Shown here: positions 55,392 through 64,000 of the stretch, one piece after another
How positions within the stretch are numbered: position 1 is the first letter of the stretch
Layout of the letters: each line of letters starts with the position of its first letter
Assembly (NCBI RefSeq): GCF_007750395.1
Contig: NZ_CP036281.1
Span: 657,211 to 721,210, forward strand
DNA from: Polystyrenella longa
GTDB lineage: Bacteria; Planctomycetota; Planctomycetia; Planctomycetales; Planctomycetaceae
Direction of reading: 5' to 3'
DNA: 64,000 nt
The notes under the pieces: generated by a model
Told to the model about the DNA's origin: nothing
The model's database searches: none
The model's input: only the letters and a program-made list of their open reading frames with translations
Program-made: the position numbers and the translations under genes

Positions 55392-56795
55392 GTGGCATTA
55401 TCGAGTAGTCATAGTTTTGATGTCATCGTAATCGGAACAGGCCCTGGCGGAGAAGGGGCCGCTATGCAAGCGGCCAAGATGGGCTATTCCGTTGCTACCA
55501 TCGAAAAGCAGCAACTGATTGGTGGAAACTGTACCCATAAAGGGACGATCCCCAGTAAAGCACTGCGATACGCAATCTTTCAAACGACAAGCCTTCTTGA
55601 TGGCCGATTTGTTGACTCCGAAACTCTTGCATCAGCGCGGTCCTTTGCGAATCTGCGACGGTCAGCTGGGACGGTGATTGATAAACAGGTCAAAATGCGC
55701 CAAAGCTTTTATGACCGAAACGAGGTTTACGTCTATCACGGACATGCCAAGCTCGCCGGTCCTAACATGGTGGAGGTCTACGACGAACTGGGCGGGAAAC
55801 GCGAGGTGCAGGCGAAGTCGATTATCATCGCGACCGGTTCACGCCCTTTTCGACCTACCAACATCGACTTCTCCCATCCCTTCCTGCACGACAGCGATAC
55901 GATTCTCGACTTGAAGGAGACACCCCGCTCCATCAGCATTTTCGGCGCGGGAGTGGTCGGGTGCGAATATGCATCGATGTTCAAAAACCTGGGGGTGAAG
56001 GTTAATCTGATCAACACTCGTGAACAGTTACTGGAATTCCTCGATGACGAAATCATCGACGCGCTCAGTTATCATTTACGCGAAAAAGGGGTGGTTATTC
56101 GGCACCGGGAAGCGTTCGAGCGCGTCGAGACCGTCTCTGACGGCGTGGTTCTGCACCTCGTCTCGGGGAAGCAAATCAAATCCGATGTGCTGCTTTGGGC
56201 TGCCGGTCGTGCCGGAAACTCGGAAAACCTGGGCTTGGAATCGGTGGGGATCACTCCTAACAGCCGGGGCCAGATTGATGTCGATGAACATTTCCGGGCG
56301 GCTGAGAATATCTACGCCGTCGGAGACGTTATCGGACGGCCTTCGCTCGCTAGTGCGGCCTATGTTCAGGGGCGATATGCGGCTCAGCATATGCTGAAAG
56401 GGGAATGCGAACAGTCCTTGGTGGAAGATATTCCAACCGGGATTTATACCAGCCCGGAGATCAGTTCCCTGGGGAAAACGGAACGGGAACTGACCGACCT
56501 GGGAGTCCCTTACGAAGTGGGACAGTCGATTTTCAAAAGCCTTGCCCGGGCTCAGATTACTGGCCAGACGGTTGGGATGTTGAAAATTCTATTCCACCGT
56601 GAGACGCTGCAATTGTTGGGTATTCATTGCTTTGGGGCCAACGCTTCGGAGATTATTCACATTGGCCAGGCGATCATGTCGCAACCGGGGGAACAGAATT
56701 CGCTCCGGTACTTCGTCAACTCGACGTTTAATTATCCGACAATGGCGGAAGCGTATCGGGTCGCCGCCCTGAATGGTCTCAATCGGCTCTTTTAG
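55392..56795 (+). CDS. sthA: Soluble pyridine nucleotide transhydrogenase
   Basis: A cytoplasmic flavoprotein that re-balances NADPH and NADH. The start is GTG ([15 protein letters not shown]). The 467-residue protein has the FAD motif [14 protein letters not shown] (15-28) and, at 42-58, [17 protein letters not shown]. The single Cys here, in place of the CxxxxC disulfide of dihydrolipoamide dehydrogenases, separates SthA from that family. Also present are the second dinucleotide motif [18 protein letters not shown], the [13 protein letters not shown] region, and the dimer domain. It stands between a MITE-like element and a K+ channel gene. Confidence 0.93.
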   Translation: MALSSSHSFDVIVIGTGPGGEGAAMQAAKMGYSVATIEKQQLIGGNCTHKGTIPSKALRYAIFQTTSLLDGRFVDSETLASARSFANLRRSAGTVIDKQVKMRQSFYDRNEVYVYHGHAKLAGPNMVEVYDELGGKREVQAKSIIIATGSRPFRPTNIDFSHPFLHDSDTILDLKETPRSISIFGAGVVGCEYASMFKNLGVKVNLINTREQLLEFLDDEIIDALSYHLREKGVVIRHREAFERVETVSDGVVLHLVSGKQIKSDVLLWAAGRAGNSENLGLESVGITPNSRGQIDVDEHFRAAENIYAVGDVIGRPSLASAAYVQGRYAAQHMLKGECEQSLVEDIPTGIYTSPEISSLGKTERELTDLGVPYEVGQSIFKSLARAQITGQTVGMLKILFHRETLQLLGIHCFGANASEIIHIGQAIMSQPGEQNSLRYFVNSTFNYPTMAEAYRVAALNGLNRLF

Positions 56796-56909
56796 AGTGA
56801 TTGACGGTCTATGCGGCATCTTTGTGCAAGAGTCATCTAATAAAGCGTGGTTTTTCGCTATAGATCGATTCTGGCCCTCTGCGCACTGGCAAATGCAGTC
56901 ATTAATTTT

Positions 56910-57962
56910 ATGCAATCTTCCTTCCGTAAGATTCTTATCGGCGCCGTGTTCTTCCTGATCACGAATATCATCGCGATCTTTGGCTACTGGTACGCCGGGT
57001 GGGACATTCTGGAAGCAGTCTACATGGTGGTGATTACCATTTATGGCGTTGGTTACGGGGAAGTGCGTCCCATCGAAACTGATGTGATGAAAATCTTCAC
57101 GATTGGTGTCATCGTCACTGGTTGTACGTCGGCCATTTATGTCCTCGGTGGATTCGTGCAGTTAATTGCCGAAGGAGAGTTGAAACGTGTTCTGGGAGTG
57201 CGACGAATGACATTAGGGATTGAGAAACTTTCGAATCATGTGATCGTCTGCGGCTTCGGCCGGGTTGGTCGAATACTGGCGCGGGAACTGACCGAGTCAG
57301 GACAGGAATTCGTCGTGATCGACACCGATCAGGAACGACTCCAGGAGGCCGAGAATAACGGCTTATTTGTGATTATTGGCGACGCAACCGAAGAAAAGAT
57401 TCTGGATGCGGCTGGAGTTAAAAAGGCGCGCGTTGTCGCCAGCGTACTACCTAACGACGCGGCGAATGTCTTCATTACGCTCACAGTTCGTGAACTCAAT
57501 CCAGACGTGGAAATCATCGCCCGGGGTGAGTCTCCCTCGACCGAGAAAAAGCTTCTTCGATCAGGGGCGACCAAGGTGGTTCTGCCGGCTGCCATCGGCG
57601 CGACGCGTATTGCCCGGTTGATTACTCATCCCTCCGCAGAAGAACTGCTAATGGGCTCATTTACCAAGACGAGTTTGAATGAAGATCTCGATCAGATTGG
57701 TCTGCAGATCAATGAGATCCTAATTGAATCCGGATCGCCCATTGCGGACAATCCTCTGTCCGATTTCTGTCTGGGGAAAATGAATCAATTCGTTGTTGTC
57801 GCGGTCCGTCACTCGGACGAATCGGTCAATCGAAATCCAGAGCCAGATTATCAGGTCCAGGTGGGTGATACCCTGATCGTACTTGCCCATCGAAGTGCGG
57901 TCCCGCAGATACGTGAGAAAGTCGCGCGAAGGGAGATTTATTACCGAGGCGCTCGTGGCTGA
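56910..57962 (+). CDS. K+ channel with RCK (TrkA-N/TrkA-C) domain
   Basis: I place the start at ATG 56910 (350 residues, MQSSFRKILIG); the GTG at 56847 is also in frame. Two membrane helices flank the pore loop with a selectivity filter that reads GVGYG (IYGVGYGEV). A cytoplasmic TrkA-N domain follows (VIVCGFGRVGRILARELTESG, then VVIDTDQERLQEAE and GDATEEKIL), and then a TrkA-C domain (DQIGLQINEILIESG...VQVGDTLIVLAHRS). It probably conducts K+ under nucleotide control. It starts about 115 bp after sthA and may be co-transcribed. Confidence 0.9.
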   Translation: MQSSFRKILIGAVFFLITNIIAIFGYWYAGWDILEAVYMVVITIYGVGYGEVRPIETDVMKIFTIGVIVTGCTSAIYVLGGFVQLIAEGELKRVLGVRRMTLGIEKLSNHVIVCGFGRVGRILARELTESGQEFVVIDTDQERLQEAENNGLFVIIGDATEEKILDAAGVKKARVVASVLPNDAANVFITLTVRELNPDVEIIARGESPSTEKKLLRSGATKVVLPAAIGATRIARLITHPSAEELLMGSFTKTSLNEDLDQIGLQINEILIESGSPIADNPLSDFCLGKMNQFVVVAVRHSDESVNRNPEPDYQVQVGDTLIVLAHRSAVPQIREKVARREIYYRGARG

Positions 57963-58572
57963 TTCTCCAGTTCGGGCTGGAGAGAGAGGGGAAGATTTTT
58001 CATTGAGAATTCGCAATTCCGGCAAGCCAGACCGCCGATCGGGGCTGGGCGGCTTGTAGATCGTTCGACTGTGGGGTAAGGTCGACTGCAGTTTGGGTTG
58101 AATTGCTACGGCGATGGAATGAGGAGAATTCTGTCCCGGTGGTCAGAAACCTTTGCGGCGAGCAATTCCATGCGTGCTTAAAGTGTGTGCTTAAATGCGT
58201 AATGTTTGAGCGTTCGATGTTTTTGCGGTCGACGGAACGTCCGTTAAAAAGATATTTTTGTAAAAAAGTAACGCCATTTTTGCAGACAGTTTAGCAATTG
58301 TGCGATTGCAGCGAATGGTTGTGACTTTAGTGCCTGATAAGGACTCATCACGGCACAAGCCTTGCTCTAAGGTTAGCTTCCCACAGGAGGTGCTCTTCTG
58401 CTTCCGATATGATTCCACGCCCATCGAACACTGTTTCCATGTTGTCGCGCCGGGATTGGCAGAATGCCTCTTTTCTCCACGGAGCATATCCGTGGCCAGG
58501 GATGGCAAATTAACAACGGCCCGTACGATGTAGGAAACTTCAAACGGGCTCCACTACTGGAGCATAATGTAA
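57963..58572. other. glnN: Long leader/intergenic region upstream of glnN
   Basis: This 610-bp space separates the K+ channel gene and the glutamine synthetase. It is AT-rich around 58240-58280, where promoter elements could lie, but I cannot assign a -35/-10 or -24/-12 promoter with confidence. No ORF, repeat or RNA gene is supported. Confidence 0.4.
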
Positions 58573-60831
58573 ATGAAACCGTCTACCGCAGAATCTTCAT
58601 CGAGCACATCGGGAATTGGTTCCTCATTCGGAGGAAGCTCATCCGCTCCCGCTGGCCGCTCAGCGAGGCTCGCAGCTATTTCTGCAGTCACTAACTACAA
58701 ATCATCGAATCCACCCATGGACTTCATGGCTACCCCTACGCAAGACCTGTTTTGTCGAAACGTTTTTCATAAGACCATTATGAAAGAACGCCTACCCAAA
58801 AGTGTCTTCAAATCGCTGATTAAAACGATTGAAGAGGGTACCAAACTCGAACCTGAAACCGCCGATGCCGTGGCGACCGCCATGAAAGACTGGGCAATGG
58901 AAAAAGGGGCGACTCACTACGCTCACGTTTTCTATCCGCTGACCGGTTCAACGGCTGAAAAACACGACAGCTTCCTGATTCCGACCGGCGATGGTACCGC
59001 CATGGCTGAGTTCAGCGGGAGCCAGTTGATTCAGGGTGAACCAGACGGTTCCAGCTTCCCTACTGGTGGTATTCGTCAGACATTTGAGGCCCGCGGTTAC
59101 ACCATCTGGGACGTCACCAGCCCCGCCTATATTCTGGAAAACACCAACGGAACGACCTTGTGTATTCCGACGGCGTTTGTTTCCTGGACAGGTGAAGCTC
59201 TCGACAAAAAGACTCCGGTTCTTCGCTCGATGCAAGCTTTGAACGTACAGGCTCAACGTATCCTGAAGTTGTTCGGCCACGAAGATGCCGCCTTGGTTAG
59301 TTCAACCGCTGGCCCGGAACAGGAATACTTCCTGATCGACCGAAACTTCTTCTTTTCCCGCCCTGACCTGATCAACGCGGGACGAACCCTCTTCGGTGCG
59401 AAACCTCCGAAAGGGCAGGAGTTCGACGATCATTACTTCGGTGCGATTCCCGAACGTGTTCTGTCTTACATGTTCGACGTAGAACGAGAACTGTTCAAAC
59501 TGGGTATTCCGGTTAAAACTCGTCACAACGAAGTGGCTCCCGGACAATACGAGATTGCCCCGATTTTCGAATCAGCCAACATTGCGACCGACCATCAGCA
59601 ATTGGTGATGCTGACCCTTCGTAAAGTTGCCGAGAAATACGGCATGGCCTGCCTGACCCACGAAAAACCATTCGCGGGCGTCAACGGTTCCGGAAAACAC
59701 GTGAACTGGTCACTGGGTAGCAAAAGCCAGGGCAACATGCTCGATCCAGGGGATACTCCGCACGAGAATGCTCAGTTCCTGCTCGTTTGTGCTGCCGTTA
59801 TTCGCGCTGTACACAAGCATCAGGGTCTGCTCCGTTCTGTTGTGGCCTCAGCCTCGAACGACCATCGACTGGGAGCAAACGAAGCTCCTCCAGCGATCAT
59901 GTCGATCTTCCTGGGCGATCAACTGACCGACGTTTTCGAACAGATCAAAACGGGTGGAGCCAACAGCTCGCTGCCCAGAGGAACCTTGACCGTCGGCGTT
60001 GATGTACTGCCACCGCTGCCGAAAGACGCCGGTGACCGTAACCGAACCAGCCCATTCGCATTTACCGGTAATCGTTTCGAGTTTCGTGCTGTCGGTTCGA
60101 ACCAGTCAATCGCAGGTCCGCTCGTCGCCATGAATACCATCGTGGCTGAGTCTCTCGACTACTGTGCGACCCAACTGGAACAAGCGACTGGTGGTGATCC
60201 TGCCAAGTTGAACGAAGCATTGCAGAAATTGTTGACTCAGATCATGACCGATCACGGAACCATCGTCTTCAATGGCGACGGTTACTCGGACGCATGGCAC
60301 AAAGAGGCGGCCGAACGCGGCTTGCTCAATCTGAAAACGACAGCCGATGCACTGCCTGCCCTGAAAGACAAATCAGTCAAAGATCTGTTCACCAAGTACA
60401 ACGTACTGAGTGAACGCGAACTCGACTCGCGTCTCGATATCTACCTCGAGCAGTATTGCATGACCGTGCAGGTTGAAGCGAACCTGACTCTGGAGATTGC
60501 CCGGACGTTAATCTTCCCGGCCGTCGTACGGTATCAGAATGAGTTGGCTTCCACCTGTGCTAACCTGAAGTTCCTCGGTTACGATTTTGACATGAAAACC
60601 CTCGACAAGATCACCACCTTGGTTAAAGGGTTGCAGGATTCCACTTCCAAATTGGAAGAAATTCTGAGTAAAGAACATGAGAGTGATCTGGAAGTTCAAG
60701 CCGAAATCATCCGCGATACTTTTCTTCCGGCAATGATGGATGTACGTGGATACGCGGATGAATTGGAAGGAATCGTCGCTGACGATCTCTGGCCTCTGCC
60801 GACCTACCAGGAAATGCTCTTCATTCGCTAG
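58573..60831 (+). CDS. glnN: Glutamine synthetase type III
   Basis: The GSIII enzyme assimilates ammonium into glutamine using ATP. The 752-residue length (against about 700-730 in the family) and the order of motifs are typical: [83 protein letters not shown], and [17 protein letters not shown]. The first 40 residues (Ser/Gly/Ala-rich) are an extension, so translation might start later. No glnB or glnK gene is adjacent, so regulation is not visible here. A strong hairpin follows the stop codon. Confidence 0.95.
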   Translation: MKPSTAESSSSTSGIGSSFGGSSSAPAGRSARLAAISAVTNYKSSNPPMDFMATPTQDLFCRNVFHKTIMKERLPKSVFKSLIKTIEEGTKLEPETADAVATAMKDWAMEKGATHYAHVFYPLTGSTAEKHDSFLIPTGDGTAMAEFSGSQLIQGEPDGSSFPTGGIRQTFEARGYTIWDVTSPAYILENTNGTTLCIPTAFVSWTGEALDKKTPVLRSMQALNVQAQRILKLFGHEDAALVSSTAGPEQEYFLIDRNFFFSRPDLINAGRTLFGAKPPKGQEFDDHYFGAIPERVLSYMFDVERELFKLGIPVKTRHNEVAPGQYEIAPIFESANIATDHQQLVMLTLRKVAEKYGMACLTHEKPFAGVNGSGKHVNWSLGSKSQGNMLDPGDTPHENAQFLLVCAAVIRAVHKHQGLLRSVVASASNDHRLGANEAPPAIMSIFLGDQLTDVFEQIKTGGANSSLPRGTLTVGVDVLPPLPKDAGDRNRTSPFAFTGNRFEFRAVGSNQSIAGPLVAMNTIVAESLDYCATQLEQATGGDPAKLNEALQKLLTQIMTDHGTIVFNGDGYSDAWHKEAAERGLLNLKTTADALPALKDKSVKDLFTKYNVLSERELDSRLDIYLEQYCMTVQVEANLTLEIARTLIFPAVVRYQNELASTCANLKFLGYDFDMKTLDKITTLVKGLQDSTSKLEEILSKEHESDLEVQAEIIRDTFLPAMMDVRGYADELEGIVADDLWPLPTYQEMLFIR

Positions 60832-60873
60832 TCCGATGAAGTGCTGCTCTCCTGGAGAGAAAGACTGAATACA

Positions 60874-60912
60874 AAAGGCGTGGTTGTCTCATGATGACCA
60901 CGCCTTTCTTTG
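60874..60912 (+). terminator. glnN: Intrinsic terminator after glnN
   Basis: AAAGGCGTGGT (60874-60884) pairs perfectly with ACCACGCCTTT (60897-60907) around a 12-base loop, followed by CTTTG. It begins 43 bases after the glnN stop. Confidence 0.85.
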
Positions 60913-61045
60913 TGTTGCTTTGAAGTTCAATTGTCCAACCAGTCTTCAGGTTAATTGACTTTTATCGAGGTGACTTGCCTGCCAGGTTGGACAGGCGATA
61001 TTCTGTAGTATCCCTCCTGTTGTGATCGCTTTAAAAGGTTTAATA

Positions 61046-62035
61046 ATGCGAGTTGCCTTCTTCAGTACCAAACCTTACGACCGCGAATTCTTTGAACAAG
61101 CCAATGCGGATCATGCGCATGAGCTTGTCTGTTTCGAGCCTCGATTGTCGGTTCAAACCAGCCAGTTGGCCAATGGGTACGAAGCGGTATGTGCCTTTGT
61201 AAATGATCAACTCGATGCGGAGGTCCTTGAGGTATTGGCGAATGGGGGAACGAAATACATTGCCTTGCGTTGTGCTGGTTTCAACAATGTCGATCTCGAA
61301 CGAGCCAAACAACTGAGGTTGCAAATTGTACGTGTTCCCGCGTATTCGCCGTACTCTGTCGCGGAACATTCAGTCGGTCTGATGCTGACGTTGAATCGAA
61401 AAATTCATCGGGCGTACTCTCGGGTAAGGGAGGGCAACTTCAGCTTGAATGGGCTACTCGGGTTTGATCTGCACGGCAAGACAGTCGGAATTGTTGGCAC
61501 GGGAAAAATCGGTGAACTGGTTGCACGCATTCTGGCCGGCTTCGGTTGCCGCTTGCTCGGTTTCGATATGCGTCCCAATCCGGGCTGCACCAATCTGGGC
61601 ATGGAATACGTTCCGCTCGAACAACTTCTCCAGGAAAGTGACGTGGTCAGCCTGCATTGCCCACTGACGCCGGAAACGCATTACTTAGTCAACGAAGAGA
61701 CCATCGCGCAAATGAAGCCGGGCGTGATGCTGATCAATACCAGCCGAGGTGGTGTGATTGACACCCGGGCAGCGATTACCGGATTGAAATCTGGAAAGAT
61801 CGGTTCACTCGGAATCGATGTTTATGAAGAAGAATCGGACTACTTCTTTGAAGACATATCGCAGCAATGGATTGCCGATGATGTACTCGCCCGGTTACTG
61901 ACATTTCCCAATGTGATCGTCACGGGGCATCAGGGTTTCTTTACGCAGGAAGCACTCACTGCGATTGCCCAGACCACGTTACAGAACCTGAGTGATCTCG
62001 CCGAAACGGGTCGTTGTAAAAACGAAGTTCTGTGA
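61046..62035 (+). CDS. ldhA: D-lactate dehydrogenase (2-hydroxyacid dehydrogenase family)
   Basis: A fermentative enzyme that reduces pyruvate to D-lactate with NADH. I start at the ATG at 61046 ([16 protein letters not shown], 329 residues), with AAAAGG before it; the longer frame from 61022 adds eight unlikely residues. The NAD motif is [10 protein letters not shown]. The substrate Arg is in [10 protein letters not shown], the acid in DVYEEE, and the catalytic His in VTGHQGFFT. Length and motifs fit LdhA. It converges on the aldo/keto reductase gene with 26 bp between stop codons. Confidence 0.92.
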   Translation: MRVAFFSTKPYDREFFEQANADHAHELVCFEPRLSVQTSQLANGYEAVCAFVNDQLDAEVLEVLANGGTKYIALRCAGFNNVDLERAKQLRLQIVRVPAYSPYSVAEHSVGLMLTLNRKIHRAYSRVREGNFSLNGLLGFDLHGKTVGIVGTGKIGELVARILAGFGCRLLGFDMRPNPGCTNLGMEYVPLEQLLQESDVVSLHCPLTPETHYLVNEETIAQMKPGVMLINTSRGGVIDTRAAITGLKSGKIGSLGIDVYEEESDYFFEDISQQWIADDVLARLLTFPNVIVTGHQGFFTQEALTAIAQTTLQNLSDLAETGRCKNEVL

Positions 62036-62061
62036 TGAGCGGGAAGTGACCGTTTGCGGAT

Positions 62062-62883
62062 CTAAGTGCAGGTCGGGTCGTCCTGATCCCAGGGCGACCT
62101 TTCGGGCGATGGATACGCTGGTTTTTTAGGCAGACAGGTTTCTTCGCCCAGTTGGCGGGCGAGCGTCAGGTTTTGCTGGAGGTGCTCCAGGTTCAGGCTG
62201 CCGACGACCAGGCTTGTGACATACGGATTGGAAAACAGAAACCGGATCGCTTCACGCGGGCTGAGGTGACCGGCCGAGAGTCCTTTTTTGACGACGACCG
62301 GCATCCCTCTTTTGGAGGCTTCCAGAATCACCGGCTCGTGGGAACGATCTTCGAGGTGGTACTCCACCATCAACAAATCGGCCCATTCCAGGGAAAGGGT
62401 CGCTGCCTCAATTGTCTTGCCACTCAGGCCAATGGCGCCGATGTCTCCCTTGGCCTTCCGTTGTTGGAGGACTTCCACCACGTCGGTTTGCTGCAGAACT
62501 TCGACATCATTTGCGGAGGAATGAATCAGGACAATGTCGAGATAGTCTGTTTGTAATAATGCGAGGCTACGATCCAGGCTGGCGTTAATGGAGGGCGCAG
62601 AAAAGTCATAATGCGATTCGCCATCAATGAATTGTTCGCCTACTTTGGTCGACAGAATGTATTCCTGGCGTCGATGTGAAATTCCCTGACCGATTCGTTC
62701 TTCGCTTAGCCCGTAGGCCGGGGCGGTATCGATGTATCCGATTCCCAAATCCAGTACGGCATTGAGTAACCGTGCTGACTCTGCTTCGCTGGGCAGGTCG
62801 TAGGCTGTAGGATATTTGATCTTCTGATTCCGGCCAATTTTGAAAGCGCCGAAGCCGAGAGGTTGGGAAGCGAGATCGATCAT
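62062..62883 (-). CDS. Aldo/keto reductase
   Basis: A NADPH-dependent (beta/alpha)8 reductase of carbonyl compounds. I use the ATG at 62883 (273 residues); a GTG at 62910, four bases after the preceding stop, is an alternative. Catalytic residues are in place: Asp and Tyr in YIDTAPAYGLSE, Lys in LSTKVGE, His in IVLIHSS. The NADP-binding region near the C-terminus (SLVVGSLNLEHLQQNL) is present. The C-terminus has a Pro-rich tail (PKKPAYPSPERSPW). It is probably in an operon with the upstream FAD oxidoreductase. The substrate is unknown. Confidence 0.88.
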   Translation of the reverse strand: MIDLASQPLGFGAFKIGRNQKIKYPTAYDLPSEAESARLLNAVLDLGIGYIDTAPAYGLSEERIGQGISHRRQEYILSTKVGEQFIDGESHYDFSAPSINASLDRSLALLQTDYLDIVLIHSSANDVEVLQQTDVVEVLQQRKAKGDIGAIGLSGKTIEAATLSLEWADLLMVEYHLEDRSHEPVILEASKRGMPVVVKKGLSAGHLSPREAIRFLFSNPYVTSLVVGSLNLEHLQQNLTLARQLGEETCLPKKPAYPSPERSPWDQDDPTCT

Positions 62884-62914
62884 AATAAGCTTTGCCGCCG
62901 GAGTGGGCACAAGG

Positions 62915-64000
62915 TCAGGCGACGTGTTTCGCCGAGGTTTGACTTAGTTGGGAAAAGTCCGACCACTCCGTTTCCTGTTCCCAGGGAGGTAAGGCAACAT
63001 CAGGACGGGGCCAGGTGGCGATCGTTTTTTGAAGCGATGCTGTATTGGCAATTGGACTGGAAAGTAGGGGGATGAGATCCTCCAGCAAATGTTCGCTGAG
63101 TTGCGGTGCCAATGCAAGTTTCGTTGGCCAGGCGGTCCAGATGTTTTGTTCGTGCAGGAAGTAAGCTTGCTCGGGCCGTTTCCCTTCTGGAGTGACTGGT
63201 TCAGCCCGGTCGACGCGATAGGAGGACCATTCCGTGGCAGACAGGCTAATCCCCGGAATCGCCGAAGAGAGTTCATCGGCAGCAAAGGCAAGGAGTTCTT
63301 CTCGCGGCATGTTCACGCCGAGTTCAGCAATTTGCCCCCCCAGTTGCCAGGCAGTCTGGCCAGAGGAAGTCTGTTCGCTGCTGATAGTGACTCGTGTTTT
63401 GGCTCCATCAACACAGTGTCCGTTGAGCCACGGAAGATCGCCCCGCACGACAACCATGTGCAGTGGTCGTGCTTGTCCTACCGTGGTCGAAAGTCCACAT
63501 TGTTCTCGAAGGGGGATGTTACCTTTGCCCGCTGTGAAGACGACCTGTTCCGGTTGCAGAGATAATGTTCGGGAGCATTCGGAAGAGTGGATTTGAATTT
63601 GTTCGAGGGTTCCCTTGGGAGTCAGATTGAATTTGACTCCGTCCTGCGCGTCGATTTTCAGTAGGCAGTCCCGGTGGTTTTTTAGAAAATTCTGCAAGAG
63701 TCCGGCCGGGGAAAGGACTTGTTCTTCCAGTCGGGCGAGGGTGCCGGGGCACTCTTTTAAAACTTCTGGACGCTCGGTTTCGCAGAGCGAAGTGGGGGCG
63801 ACGCGTAAACCGACCTGGGCACCGATCATACCGAGTCGGGACCTAAGAGATTCTGTTCTCCAGAGATAGCAGGAGTCGGAGCGGAGGGGAGTTTCGCTGA
63901 GGTCGGGCGTTCGTTCGCCAGCGAGACAGGCTTTCCAAATTCCGGGCATTTCTCGAATCTGAGCTGCGGAGCGAGTCAGCATTCCCTGAAGTGTGTATTT
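62915..64000 (-). CDS. FAD-dependent oxidoreductase, 5' end outside window
   Basis: The frame is open to base 64000 (upstream residues KYTLQG), so this is the C-terminal part of a longer gene; the Met at 63982 is internal. The visible 361 residues lack the FAD-binding N-terminus but carry the C-terminal pattern of planctomycete DAO-type proteins (AAQIREMPGIWKACLAGE..., YLWRTESLRSRLGM, VVFTAGKGNIPLREQ, RPLHMVVVRGDLPWLNGH). The family name is therefore inferred from memory of related C-termini. The stop is four to six bases before the start of the aldo/keto reductase, suggesting co-transcription. Function unknown. Confidence 0.65.
   Translation of the reverse strand, partial: KYTLQGMLTRSAAQIREMPGIWKACLAGERTPDLSETPLRSDSCYLWRTESLRSRLGMIGAQVGLRVAPTSLCETERPEVLKECPGTLARLEEQVLSPAGLLQNFLKNHRDCLLKIDAQDGVKFNLTPKGTLEQIQIHSSECSRTLSLQPEQVVFTAGKGNIPLREQCGLSTTVGQARPLHMVVVRGDLPWLNGHCVDGAKTRVTISSEQTSSGQTAWQLGGQIAELGVNMPREELLAFAADELSSAIPGISLSATEWSSYRVDRAEPVTPEGKRPEQAYFLHEQNIWTAWPTKLALAPQLSEHLLEDLIPLLSSPIANTASLQKTIATWPRPDVALPPWEQETEWSDFSQLSQTSAKHVA

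Noticed and set aside
58456-58472. TTGGCAGAATGCC considered as a sigma-54 promoter upstream of glnN
   Set aside because: The -12 TTGC element is absent at the needed spacing.

Overview
The window comes from the chromosome of a planctomycete (PVC superphylum), probably a Planctomycetaceae/Gimesia-like marine or freshwater heterotroph. I infer this from gene content, not from a database match. The evidence is a DUF1549/DUF1553 protein with a CxxxxCH motif, a PPC-domain companion, PQQ-dehydrogenase/cytochrome c fusions, a PVC-type membrane-bound dehydrogenase with HEAT repeats, a CxPxR sulfatase, a YTV-like surface protein, a CehA-type metallohydrolase and many Tat or lipoprotein signals. No tRNA, rRNA, CRISPR array, intact insertion sequence or prophage was seen.

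Layout. 1-7.5 kb: a TPR protein cut by the window edge, an ExbB/TolQ-type channel without an adjacent ExbD, a small membrane protein, a DUF1499 gene broken by an in-frame stop, several repeats, and two AT-richer orphan genes. 7.6-20.5 kb: leuS, a TIM-barrel isomerase-like protein, a CehA-type metallohydrolase, a WD40-like protein, a planctomycete-type AroD/AroE-like fusion, and a large PQQ-dehydrogenase/tri-heme protein. 21-31 kb: YheT hydrolase, FKBP lipoprotein, the PPC + DUF1549/1553 pair, a sulfatase and a PQQ-propeller lipoprotein. 30.8-34.4 kb: a three-gene surface-sugar cluster (SDR epimerase, DegT aminotransferase, glycosyltransferase). 34.5-42.8 kb: FAD oxidoreductase, thioredoxin-like protein with EF-hand-like loops, RodA, M32 carboxypeptidase, YTV-like protein. 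43.4-48.3 kb: the conserved block dnaX-ybaB-recR-rpoN. 48.4-49.1 kb: mobile-element debris. 49.1-64 kb: sialidase, family-2 glycosyltransferase, PVC cytochrome, SthA, a K+ channel/RCK protein, type III glutamine synthetase, D-lactate dehydrogenase, aldo/keto reductase, and the 3' part of an FAD oxidoreductase.

Working together. Much of the content serves extracytoplasmic polymer breakdown and electron transfer (sulfatase, sialidase, dehydrogenase-cytochromes, DUF1549/1553). The rest is housekeeping: translation, replication and repair, envelope synthesis, nitrogen assimilation and redox balance.

The least expected layer is non-coding. At least three families of small structured repeats sit between genes, mostly at converging 3' ends: (i) a 35-nt palindrome whose four variable stem positions all co-vary; (ii) a ~55-nt two-hairpin element built on CCCAGACAA/TTGTCTGGG; (iii) a ~230-340 bp MITE-like element whose ends are built from the octamer ACACGAAG and which has expanded in one copy to 22 tandem octamers. 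dnaX also carries an A10 run behind a hairpin, where both shifted frames stop within a few codons; this is the layout expected for programmed synthesis of a short gamma subunit.
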